From positions 1 through 24,654 of the forward strand of contig JBBDNV010000089.1 of assembly GCA_040877415.1 (NCBI GenBank): a stretch of 24,654 nt of DNA, read 5' to 3'. The DNA is from JBBDNV01 sp040877415 (GTDB lineage: Bacteria > Planctomycetota > Planctomycetia > Pirellulales > PALSA-1355). Under the pieces are notes generated by a model. It had not been told where the DNA came from, did not search any database, and saw only the letters and a program-made list of their open reading frames with translations. A program made the position numbers and the translations under genes. This document shows positions 1 to 7,763 of this stretch, in pieces (within the stretch, counting starts at the first letter, position 1; each line of letters starts with the position of its first letter).

Positions 1-181
1 GAAAACAACCAGACATTCGGACGACCCAGCGATGTTTTCACCAACACCAATCACTTGCTGCTAGCTGTCGCATTCGAATTTGGAACCTGCCCTTGTTGGG
101 GCAAAAAGGGGTCATTCTACTTTTTCAAAAAGTAGAATGACCCCTTTTTCGCGCCGTCACCTCTCGACTCTACTTCGCGCC
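1..181. other. Non-coding left edge of window
   Basis: No convincing gene is seen here. The stretch lies downstream of the stop codon (TCA on the plus strand, 182-184) of the minus-strand GH57 gene. Its only clear feature is the large palindrome at 103-149. The first 60 bases show no coding signal, and the next gene to the left is outside the window. Confidence 0.6.
103..149. repeat. 47-bp perfect palindrome, REP/MITE-like, probable bidirectional terminator
   Basis: Two 23-base arms are perfect reverse complements around a single central base at 126. Each arm begins with five A and ends with five T, with the core GGGGTCATTCTAC. In RNA from either strand this gives a long hairpin followed by a U run. 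It lies about 33 bases downstream of the minus-strand GH57 stop codon, so it can end that transcript. Palindromes of this general style are common REP-like dispersed elements; whether this one is repeated in the genome cannot be seen here. Confidence 0.8.
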
Positions 182-2359
182 TCACGTCGCGTGCGACAGT
201 AGGACGGGCTTTTGCTTTTCTTCCTGGCGGCTTTCCGCCAGGCTGGTGTCGATGGCCAGGTGGATCGCCACCGACCAGCGGCCGTTTTCGTCGGCTTCGG
301 CCAACCAGTGCGGCAGCACGGCAACCGATTGGTGCACCAGCTCAAAGCCGGCTTCCGACTGGCTGACGCTTTCGATGGGGAAAGTCCACAGCCCGGTGGG
401 CCGCGAGAAGCCCAGGTTTACGTCGACGCCCAGCCACTCGTCGACCAATCCCAACTCGGCGGCGTCGGCCAGGTCGAGCCGCGAGCCGAGCTGCCCCAAG
501 CGACTGCGCTCGTGGCCGTAGAAATACCGGTCATCGGCGCCGGCGGGTAGACCGGCAAAGTTGAACTCGACCGCAAACAAGAGCGGGCGGTCCTTCGGCA
601 GCCCTTCGACGAGGTAGGCGATTTCCAGCGCCGAGCTGCCCGCCGCCAACGTCAGGCTTTTGGTGATCTTGATCGGCACGTCGCCGGCATTCCCCTGGCA
701 CGAAAGCTGAAGTTGCATGCGCTGGGGGTTGCGGCGCAGCCGGGCTTCGTACGGGCGCAAGTGAAAATCGCCCCGCTCGGGCGCTTCGCCGCCGGCCACC
801 GCGGCCAGCGTCGTCTCGCGGTCGTAAAAATGATCGATCAGACTCTTGCGCGGGTAGGCGTCGTATTGAATGCGCGAGTCGAGCCCTTCTTGCTTGAAAA
901 TCACGCGGTCCATCACGCCGGCAATGTCGTTGCGGGCGTCGGCGCCGGCCAGCACCTTGCGATGATAGGCCTCGGGCCGCCGCGTGAGCGTGGCCAGCAG
1001 GTTGTGGGCAATCCGGCGGACGTCGAGCTCGTAGAGCATTCCGCCGCGGGCCGGCGCGGCCAGCGCCACCAGCCGGTCGCCGGCCAATTGAACTTCCTGC
1101 CGGCCGTCGAACGTATAGTCGTCGGACGTCAGTTCGACCCAGGCGTCGGGCTTGTGCAGGGCCGCGCAAAGCAGGTTGTCGGCCGTAATGAGCTGCCGAT
1201 ACACCGCGTTGCGCAGGTGCGGCAGGTACACCCCGCCGAAGGCTCCGTGCCAGTACGCGCAATTGCACTGTCCGCGATAGAGGGCCGTGCGGGCCTGCTC
1301 GACCAGGTCGCGCGTGGCCCCCGCTTCCAGCGCGGCTTGCAGCCGGCGGCTGACCATCATCATCCGCGCGTACATTTCGTTGGCTTCCGGATACTTGACG
1401 CGGAAGTTGCGCCAAAAACCGCCGCGCACGAACCGTGCGATGCGCGGCCAGCGCGGGTCGTGCTCCAGCTCGCGGCGCACGGCCGCGTACTCGGCCAACT
1501 GCTCCGCGGGCAGCACCCATTCGGTCATTTCGCGATAGCTCCCCTCCGGCAGGTAAACCTTGTCGACCGGAGCGGTCGCGTCGAGCACTTCGGCGGGCGT
1601 GACCGACTTGATCCACTCGCCGTTGGCCGCCAGCAGATCGAAGAACTTCGCCAGCCAGCCGTCGTCGTAGCAGTGTTTTTTCGTCTCGGGCCAGGCGCCG
1701 AATTTTTCGCCGTCGTCGCCGAACACGGCAACCGCTCCCGGATGCCGGGCGGCCACGCGACCCAGGTAGTCGATCGTTTCCTGCGGCATGCGGAAGGGAA
1801 TCATGTAGCGCAAAGGCTCGCTGTCGGGGAACACGGCCAACACGTTGCCCTCGTCCTCGGTCAGGTAGTAGCCGTGCAATTGGTCGTCCGACAGGCCGGC
1901 GTTTTTGAAGTGAAAATCGTCGAGCATCGTGTACTGGATGCCGGCGGCCACCAGGTCGCTGGTCATGTTCTGTTCCCACACGCGCTCGGGAATCCACATG
2001 CCGCGAACCGGCGCGCCGAAACGCCGCTCGAGCAAGCGCGAAAAGCTTTCGATCTGCCCGATGCGGTCGTGGCGCGGAATCATCGACAAAATCGGCTCGT
2101 AGAAAGCCCCGCCGATGATTTCGATGCGCCCGGCGTTAACCAGACGCGCCACGCGATCCAGATAATCGGGATGCTTCTCCTCGAGCCACTCCAGCAAAGG
2201 CCCGCTCGTGTGCAGGCCGATCTTGAGCGTTTCGTAACGCTCGAACACGTCCAGAAACCTGCGATAACTGTCCTCGTAGGCCTGCTCGAAAACGTGGTCA
2301 AAGTTGCCGACGGGCTGGTGGTCGTGCAGGACGAAGATGAGCCGGATCGAGTTGGTCAT
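182..2359 (-). CDS. GH57 4-alpha-glucanotransferase / alpha-amylase-type enzyme
   Basis: A 725-residue cytoplasmic protein without a signal peptide. It carries the GH57 conserved regions in order: HDHQP (residues 12-16), GGAFYEP (83-89), WIPERVWE (122-129) and FGDDGEKFG (213-221). By alignment with Thermococcus litoralis 4-alpha-glucanotransferase (nucleophile E123, acid D214), E125 should be the nucleophile and D215/D216 the acid/base. The remaining ~400 residues fit the DUF1925/DUF1926 helical and beta-sandwich domains of that subfamily, although the protein is somewhat longer than the archaeal enzyme. I chose the ATG at 2359 because the in-frame extension to 2407 is not family-like. Inferred role: rearranging or breaking down linear alpha-1,4-glucans. 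It lies 80 bases downstream of the galT-like gene on the same strand and is the last gene of the glycogen block. Transfer versus hydrolysis cannot be decided from sequence. Confidence 0.9.
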   Translation of the reverse strand: MTNSIRLIFVLHDHQPVGNFDHVFEQAYEDSYRRFLDVFERYETLKIGLHTSGPLLEWLEEKHPDYLDRVARLVNAGRIEIIGGAFYEPILSMIPRHDRIGQIESFSRLLERRFGAPVRGMWIPERVWEQNMTSDLVAAGIQYTMLDDFHFKNAGLSDDQLHGYYLTEDEGNVLAVFPDSEPLRYMIPFRMPQETIDYLGRVAARHPGAVAVFGDDGEKFGAWPETKKHCYDDGWLAKFFDLLAANGEWIKSVTPAEVLDATAPVDKVYLPEGSYREMTEWVLPAEQLAEYAAVRRELEHDPRWPRIARFVRGGFWRNFRVKYPEANEMYARMMMVSRRLQAALEAGATRDLVEQARTALYRGQCNCAYWHGAFGGVYLPHLRNAVYRQLITADNLLCAALHKPDAWVELTSDDYTFDGRQEVQLAGDRLVALAAPARGGMLYELDVRRIAHNLLATLTRRPEAYHRKVLAGADARNDIAGVMDRVIFKQEGLDSRIQYDAYPRKSLIDHFYDRETTLAAVAGGEAPERGDFHLRPYEARLRRNPQRMQLQLSCQGNAGDVPIKITKSLTLAAGSSALEIAYLVEGLPKDRPLLFAVEFNFAGLPAGADDRYFYGHERSRLGQLGSRLDLADAAELGLVDEWLGVDVNLGFSRPTGLWTFPIESVSQSEAGFELVHQSVAVLPHWLAEADENGRWSVAIHLAIDTSLAESRQEEKQKPVLLSHAT

Positions 2360-2439
2360 AGCGGGCTGGTCTGGGCGCGGGGCAAATGTCAGCGGGAAAC
2401 AGCACAAGGTAAAGTCATATTCGGCAAAGGGAGCCCTGT

Positions 2440-3483
2440 TTATCCAGTCGTCTTGCCCGGAAATTCTTGCGCAGTTTGTGAGGTGGTGTCCAGCGAGCGC
2501 ATAAAAGTTGCCGCCTCTTCAGGCGGCACCGGATTAATGTAAAAACCGGTCCCCCACTCAAAGCCCGCGGTCTTCATCACGCGCGGAATAATCTCTATAT
2601 GCCAGTGATAATGACCCAGGGCCGGTGTGTCAAAGGGAGCCGTGTGAATGATGTAATTGTAAGCCGGCCGGTCCAGCGCCACTTCGATTTTCTCGAGCAC
2701 CCTAGCCAGCACGCGTGCCAACTCCTCGGCCGCCCCGCGCGTGAGCGTCTCGTAATGGCTGGCGTGCTGAGAGGGCACAATCCAGGTTTCGAAGGGAAAG
2801 CGGGCCGCGAACGGGCAAAACGCCACAAAGCCCGGCGAATCGAACACGATCCGCTTCTCGAATGCCAGCTCCTGCTCGAGCATGTCGCAATACACGCACC
2901 GCCCGCGATACCGGTAAAACTCGTCCGATCCGGCGATCTCCTCGGCCACGTTGATCGGCACGATCGGCGTGACGATCAGTTGGCTGTGCGTGTGCTCCAG
3001 CGACGCTCCGGCCGCGCTTCCCACGTTTTTGAAGATCATCCCGTAGACCAGCCGCTTGTCTTTTTGTAAATCCAACAGCCGGTCGCGATAGATGCACAGC
3101 ACGTCCCGCAGGCTTTCGCCGGACAATTCGGTCGTGCTCACCGCGTGCTTGGGCGATTCGATAATGACTTCGTGGGCGCCGACGCCGCGCATCATGTCGT
3201 ACATGCCTTGCCCGCGCTTGGACAGTTCGCCCTCGATCTCCAGTGCCGGAAACTTGTTCGGCACGACGCGCACGCGCCACCCCGGCCGATCGCGATGCGT
3301 GCCGGGCTGGCGATACGCGGCGATTTCGTGCGGGGTGTGGCTTTCGTGGCCCTCGCAGAACGGGCAGAAGGCCCCCGGCGGCCGCGCGGGCGCTCCGTCG
3401 ACCAGTTCATGCGGACGCTTGGCGCGATTCTTGGCGATGATCACCCAGCGGCCGACGATCGGATCTTTGCGCAAATCTGGCAT
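2440..3483 (-). CDS. galT: GalT-family nucleotidyltransferase (galactose-1-P uridylyltransferase or ADP-glucose phosphorylase)
   Basis: A 347-residue protein of the HIT-superfamily GalT fold. Visible are a zinc CxxC (C40/C43), H113, and the active-site HxHxQ as H164-T-H166-S-Q168, where H166 should be the histidine that becomes nucleotidylated. There is a second CxxC (C196/C199) and a C-terminal HWHIE motif (293-297). Numbering of the catalytic site is close to E. coli GalT (H164, H166, Q168). Classical GalT has HPHGQ, while the form with Ser before Gln resembles plant GalT-like ADP-glucose phosphorylase, so the substrate may be ADP-glucose rather than UDP-glucose/galactose-1-P. No galK, galE or galM is nearby; the neighbours are glycogen enzymes. 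The start at 3483 is the only sensible ATG. The gap to the upstream GH57 gene is 69 bases and is filled by a two-hairpin repeat. Confidence 0.85.
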   Translation of the reverse strand: MPDLRKDPIVGRWVIIAKNRAKRPHELVDGAPARPPGAFCPFCEGHESHTPHEIAAYRQPGTHRDRPGWRVRVVPNKFPALEIEGELSKRGQGMYDMMRGVGAHEVIIESPKHAVSTTELSGESLRDVLCIYRDRLLDLQKDKRLVYGMIFKNVGSAAGASLEHTHSQLIVTPIVPINVAEEIAGSDEFYRYRGRCVYCDMLEQELAFEKRIVFDSPGFVAFCPFAARFPFETWIVPSQHASHYETLTRGAAEELARVLARVLEKIEVALDRPAYNYIIHTAPFDTPALGHYHWHIEIIPRVMKTAGFEWGTGFYINPVPPEEAATFMRSLDTTSQTAQEFPGKTTG

Positions 3484-3484
3484 C

Positions 3485-3548
3485 TGTAGCCGGGGTCACC
3501 GACCCCGGATCTGTCGCGTCAATGCCGGCCTCACTCAGGCCGGCTACA
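3485..3548. repeat. Double-hairpin REP/BIME-like element between GH57 and galT-like genes
   Basis: Two perfect hairpins lie side by side: an 8-bp stem CCGGGGTC/GACCCCGG with 3-base loop (3490-3508), and an 8-bp stem GCCGGCCT/AGGCCGGC with 5-base loop (3524-3544). They are enclosed by the inverted outer arms TGTAGCC (3485-3491) and GGCTACA (3542-3548). It fills nearly all of the 69-base gap between two minus-strand genes. There is no T run on the minus-strand side, so it looks more like an RNA-stabilising or attenuating BIME than a terminator. Confidence 0.7.
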
Positions 3549-3552
3549 AATC

Positions 3553-5748
3553 TCAGGCCTGCCACATCATCAGCTCGAAGTCGGCCGACGGCACGACGGT
3601 CTCGATCGTGCCTTCGTGGGGGATGCGCTCGAGCGGCTGCTCATCCTGGCATAACTCGGCGTAAAAGTGCACAGGCGCGTCGACGCCCGCCGCCAGGCAC
3701 CGCCAGGGAACCGCGACTTCCAGGATCGTCTCGGCGGCCGCCTCGGCCCCCGACGCGCTCTGGGGCACTTCGTTGTGAAAGAGCCGCGCCTTCGGCTTCG
3801 CCTCGGACGGGCCGGTGATCAAAAGCTCGAACCCGGCGGGCTCGACGAAAGCGATCCGCAGCGCGTCGACGTCGGCCAGCCGATCGCGAACCGGGCCCTG
3901 CGCGTCGAACCGCAAAAGCAGCCGCTTTTCGTCGAAGCCGAAATAAACCTTCTCGATCCGCCCCGCGTCGGCCATGTTCATCGTGCCGCGGCCCGACGAG
4001 CTCGTATAGACCCCGGCGTTGATCCACTCGAAGTAGGTCTCGCGGCCGTTGATCCTCACCTCCAAAAGGGCCGTCGGCTGCGTGAACGGCTGCACGTGAC
4101 GCCGATCCTGCCCGATCGGCTTCTGCAAGGCCGCCGGCGGCTCCAGGCCGACCAGCGTGTAGATGTTCTGCAGGTGCTTGCGGAACAGGTTGTCGAACAG
4201 CCAATCTTGCGCGCTCGAATGACGGTCGTCGAACCACCAGAACCAGTCGCTTCCCTCGGCAATGTACAATTCCTGCCAGGCCCGGGCCAGATCGTCCGGC
4301 GGCACTTCGCCGGCGGCCTCACGCTTGACCAGAGCCTCGCGGGCCTGCGACACCAGGTCCCAGGCCTCGTTGCACGCAGGATGGCCGATCCAGATGCCGA
4401 AGTTGTGGCTGATCCAACTGCCGGCGAACAGATGGCCCAAGCGCTCCTGGGCCGGATGCCGGGCCAGGTAGTCGCGCACGCGTACGGCTTGAATCTGCGG
4501 GTGCACGGCGATGCGGTGGTAGAGCGATCGCAAAAACTCCAGGCCGTTGTTGGGGTAGTATTCCCAGCAATTCTCTCCGTCGAGGATGATGCTCACCAGC
4601 GCCGGCCGTTTGGCCGCATGCGCCGCCGTGGCGCGGCCGATGGCTTCCAGCCTGCCGACCAGGTCTTCGGCGGCCTGTTGGGGCTCGTAGCGCTGATAGT
4701 GAAAGCCGATCTGGTCGCTCAGCGCATGGTCGCGGAAGATCATCTGCAGGCTATATCCCCCTTCTTCCACGCGCCAGGGGCCGTACAGCATTTCGGGATG
4801 TTGCACCATGCCCTGCGCGTCGCGCGATACCCAGCCCTCGGTCGAGCGCGAAAGAATCTCTTCGTCACTGGCGATCCACTCGATTCCCGCCTCGGCAATG
4901 ATGGGAATGACGGCCTGGGCCACCGATCCTTCGGCCGGCCACATCCCAGCGGGCGGGCTGCCGAAATGGCGCGTGTGATAGTCGACCGCCCGCCGCACCT
5001 GCTCGGCCGCGTCCTCGGGATAGCCTTCCAGCCGCCGCGGCAATTGAACCGCCGGCATGGCGGCTCGGGCCAGTTTCTTATCGACCAATAGCGGCAGAAT
5101 CGGGTGATAGAAGGGCGTGGTGGTCAATTCCACCTGGCCGCGCTGGTGCAGCTTCCGGTGCAGCGGAATGACCTCGGAGAGAAGCTCCAGTTGTTTCGCC
5201 AGCAGCCAATGCTTTTCGTCCTCGCTATAGTGGCTTCCCTTTTGGCGAAACTCGGCCAGGTCCTTGTGTACTTCGAACGCGATCGGGTGGAACCAGACCA
5301 GGTTGTTCCAGCATTGCAGATCCACCAGGTCGCGAGAGGTAAAGCGGCGCAGCGCCCGCTGGGCGCTGTCGACGTGCACGCCCCGCTGTTCGTACAGCTC
5401 CCGATAGCGGGCGTACGGCCGGATCATCTGGTCCGGGTTGGCCATGAAGAAGTTGTCGAGCACGTAGCACGCCTCGGCCTCGTTCAGCCCGTCGGCCGGC
5501 AGGCGCGACACGCGCAGGTGCTCGTCCTGCTGAGCGGCGTCGGTGTAAGCCAGGATTTGCGCGAGCAGGCTCGGCACCAGATTGATCGTGGCGTGCACCT
5601 CGGGGACTTCGGCCAGGTGCATGGCCAGGCCCCAATAATCCTTGGTGCCGTGCAGCCGCACCCAGGGCATGGGATTATGGCCGCCCACGTCGTCGGCGTA
5701 ATACGGCTGATGCTGATGCCAGACGAAAGCGACGGATAGTTCGTGCAT
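3553..5748 (-). CDS. GH57 glycoside hydrolase, amylopullulanase type
   Basis: A 731-residue protein with no signal peptide, so probably cytoplasmic. GH57 regions are HQHQP (11-15), GQVELTTTPFYHPILP (204-219), MWPAEGSV (269-276, predicted nucleophile E273) and LDGENCWEYYP (389-399, predicted acid/base D390). WPAEGS together with DGEN is the signature of the amylopullulanase-like branch of GH57, not of the GH57 branching enzymes or the 4-alpha-glucanotransferases. After about residue 560 the sequence becomes beta-rich, like the glucodextranase-type C-terminal domain of such enzymes. Inferred role: cutting alpha-1,4 and/or alpha-1,6 bonds of internal glycogen. It starts with ATG at 5748 without a clear Shine-Dalgarno sequence. 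It stands between glgA (198 bases upstream) and the galT-like gene, consistent with a glycogen turnover operon. Confidence 0.88.
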   Translation of the reverse strand: MHELSVAFVWHQHQPYYADDVGGHNPMPWVRLHGTKDYWGLAMHLAEVPEVHATINLVPSLLAQILAYTDAAQQDEHLRVSRLPADGLNEAEACYVLDNFFMANPDQMIRPYARYRELYEQRGVHVDSAQRALRRFTSRDLVDLQCWNNLVWFHPIAFEVHKDLAEFRQKGSHYSEDEKHWLLAKQLELLSEVIPLHRKLHQRGQVELTTTPFYHPILPLLVDKKLARAAMPAVQLPRRLEGYPEDAAEQVRRAVDYHTRHFGSPPAGMWPAEGSVAQAVIPIIAEAGIEWIASDEEILSRSTEGWVSRDAQGMVQHPEMLYGPWRVEEGGYSLQMIFRDHALSDQIGFHYQRYEPQQAAEDLVGRLEAIGRATAAHAAKRPALVSIILDGENCWEYYPNNGLEFLRSLYHRIAVHPQIQAVRVRDYLARHPAQERLGHLFAGSWISHNFGIWIGHPACNEAWDLVSQAREALVKREAAGEVPPDDLARAWQELYIAEGSDWFWWFDDRHSSAQDWLFDNLFRKHLQNIYTLVGLEPPAALQKPIGQDRRHVQPFTQPTALLEVRINGRETYFEWINAGVYTSSSGRGTMNMADAGRIEKVYFGFDEKRLLLRFDAQGPVRDRLADVDALRIAFVEPAGFELLITGPSEAKPKARLFHNEVPQSASGAEAAAETILEVAVPWRCLAAGVDAPVHFYAELCQDEQPLERIPHEGTIETVVPSADFELMMWQA

Positions 5749-5921
5749 GGCAACTGTTCAGAGCGGCGTTACGAGCGTCCGGGCTCAAGTACCTCGCGGG
5801 CACTAACGTTCAAGGGGTGCCGGGGGCCCGATGCCCGCCGTTGCGATTCATCGTCGCGGCGCACCCCGCCGCCTGATTGTACGCGCCACTTAGCCTAGGC
5901 TGTGGAGGTCGTGCGTTCCAG

Positions 5922-5951
5922 CCCCGGCCGATTATGCCCCGGCCGATTATG
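5922..5951. repeat. 15-bp tandem duplication spanning the glgA stop codon
   Basis: The 15-mer CCCCGGCCGATTATG occurs twice head to tail (5922-5936 and 5937-5951). The second copy contains the glgA stop codon (TTA on the plus strand, 5947-5949). It looks like a small slippage duplication at the gene end; because the first stop reached is kept, the protein is unchanged. Confidence 0.8.
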
Positions 5952-7443
5952 CCTTGCCGGCTACCACCCGATCGCGCACCTGGTTGATCGTCGCCCGGTA
6001 CAGATCGACGTACCCTCGGGCGCTGGTGGCCCACGACCAGTCCTGTTTCATGCCGGTCTGGACGATCTCGTTCCAGATCGTGGGCTTGGCGTATGCCAAA
6101 GCGGCGTGCTGCAAGGCTTCGGCAAGCGCCAGCGCGCTATAGTCGCTGAAGCTGAAGCCGGTGGCGGTCCCCGCGGCGAGCGACGATTCGCCCGCGTCGG
6201 TAATCGTATCGACGAGCCCGCCCGTGGCCCGCACGACCGGCACGGTGCCGTATTTGAGGCTGTAAAGCTGGTTCAGTCCACAAGGCTCGTAGCGGCTGGG
6301 CATGACGAGCACGTCGGCGCCGCCTTCGATCCGATGCGCCAGAGCGTCTGAGAATTCGAGCCGCGTGGCGACCTTGTGCCCAAATCGCTGGGCAAGCATA
6401 GCGAACTGCTCCTCGTAGTCCGCATCGCCCGTTCCCAATACCACCCACTGCGCGTCGTGCGACTGCACCCAGTCGCGGACCGTGGCGGCCAAAAGGTCAA
6501 TCCCTTTCTGCTCGACCAGGCGGCCGATAAACGCCACAAGCGGCACACCCGGCGCCGCCGGAAGCCCCAACTCGCTTTGCAATGCCGCCTTGCAGGCCGC
6601 TTTGCCGGTGGCCACCGTTTCGGGGGTGTAATGCATCGGCAAATGCGCGTCGACAGCCGGATTCCACTGGCGGTAGTCCACCCCGTTGACGATGCCCGAA
6701 AGCACGTTCCGCCGATTCTGCAGCACCCCTTCCAGCCCGCACCCCAGCGGCGCCGTTTGAATTTCCTCGGCGTAGCGCGGGCTGACCGTATTGAGCCGGT
6801 CGGCAAAGGTCAAACCGGTCTTCAGCAGATTCAAATTGCCGAAGAACTCCATTTGCTGCCAATTGAAGTATTTCCAATCCAGCCCCGTCAGCAGCATGTC
6901 CCAGTGCCAGAACGCGCCTTGGTACGCCATGTTGTGGATCGTCAGCAGTGAGCCGATGCGCTCGTAACCGGGCACGCCGCGGTATTCGATCTTCAAGATT
7001 GCCGGCACCAGGCCCGTCTGCCAGTCGTTCGTGTGCAAGACGTCGACCTTCAGGTCCAACAGCCGAATCGCCTCGAGCACCGCCCGGCAGAAGAACACGA
7101 ATCGCTCGCAGTTGTCCCGGTAATCCTCGCCGCCGTCCTGATACAGGCCCGCACGGTTGTAATAATGGTCGTGCTCGACCAGGTACACCGGCACCTTGCT
7201 GTCGGGCAGGTGGCTCTTGAGAAAACTGCCCGAGACGGTCTTGCTGCCGATGGGCACGTCGAAGTGGACGCCCGTCGGTTCGATCGGCACGCCGGCCGAA
7301 CGCACTTGGCGATAGGCCGGCAGGATCAGCGTCGGATGGTGCCCGAGTTTTGCCAGCTCCACGGGCAGCGCCCCGCAGACGTCGGCCAGCCCGCCGGTTT
7401 TGGCAAACGGGACGGCTTCGCTGGTAGCCATCAAGATGTTCAC
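5947..7443 (-). CDS. glgA: Glycogen (starch) synthase, GT5
   Basis: A 498-residue GT5 glycogen synthase that adds glucose from ADP-glucose (or UDP-glucose) to the non-reducing end of alpha-1,4-glucan. The N-terminal GT-B domain begins with the family's AxEAxPFAKTGGLADV pattern, with K15-TGGL at the ADP-glucose binding position also found in E. coli GlgA. The C-terminal domain shows FIGRLVEQKGIDLL, the acidic EPCGLNQLYSLKYG motif with its conserved Glu near residue 385, and ATGGLVDT. Translation starts with GTG at 7443: starting at the next ATG would lose the first beta strand (MNIL). Length is normal for the family. It is the first glycogen gene of the minus-strand block. A weak TACAAT-like -10 is readable upstream on the minus strand (7543-7548), but no matching -35 is seen. 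Confidence 0.96.
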   Translation of the reverse strand: MNILMATSEAVPFAKTGGLADVCGALPVELAKLGHHPTLILPAYRQVRSAGVPIEPTGVHFDVPIGSKTVSGSFLKSHLPDSKVPVYLVEHDHYYNRAGLYQDGGEDYRDNCERFVFFCRAVLEAIRLLDLKVDVLHTNDWQTGLVPAILKIEYRGVPGYERIGSLLTIHNMAYQGAFWHWDMLLTGLDWKYFNWQQMEFFGNLNLLKTGLTFADRLNTVSPRYAEEIQTAPLGCGLEGVLQNRRNVLSGIVNGVDYRQWNPAVDAHLPMHYTPETVATGKAACKAALQSELGLPAAPGVPLVAFIGRLVEQKGIDLLAATVRDWVQSHDAQWVVLGTGDADYEEQFAMLAQRFGHKVATRLEFSDALAHRIEGGADVLVMPSRYEPCGLNQLYSLKYGTVPVVRATGGLVDTITDAGESSLAAGTATGFSFSDYSALALAEALQHAALAYAKPTIWNEIVQTGMKQDWSWATSARGYVDLYRATINQVRDRVVAGKA

Positions 7444-7763
7444 GCGAGCATCCTCCGTAGCGTCCGACCACCGCCTGGCAGCGAGCGCGCTATTGTGCCG
7501 TTCGGCTTGCCGCGGGCCGCGCGCGAGGTGTACCGCTATCAGATTGTACGCCGCGATCCGTCGCAGGGTCTGACGGCTGCGACCAAGCTACCAGAAAAGC
7601 CGGAAAATAAAAACACGAATGAGTTTGCGTCGCCAAAGGGACGAATTCGGCCGCCAAATATCCGGTTTTTCGCAGCACCGTCACCGGATGCAAGCGGGCA
7701 GCATGGATAAACTAGTCCGGCGTCTACGACGGAGTACAAATCATCGTCGTCACCGACCCAGCT
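7444..7763. other. 320-base intergenic region between aminotransferase stop and glgA start
   Basis: No gene is supported; small open frames here lack family features. The middle is AT-richer than its surroundings (about 7595-7640). A weak inverted repeat pairs GAAAAGCCGGA (7594-7604) with TCCGGTTTTTC (7661-7671), matching at 10 of 11 positions. The glgA promoter must lie here if glgA is not read through from the aminotransferase gene, but I could not identify a convincing -35/-10 pair. Confidence 0.5.

Noticed and set aside
713..2542. 609-codon open frame on the plus strand
   Set aside because: Runs antisense to the GH57 gene, which has all catalytic motifs. The antisense translation is His/Arg/Val-rich with no domain, as expected from GC-rich codon bias.
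7490..7693. Small minus-strand open frame between glgA and the aminotransferase gene
   Set aside because: No ribosome site, no family-like features, and it lies where the glgA promoter is expected.
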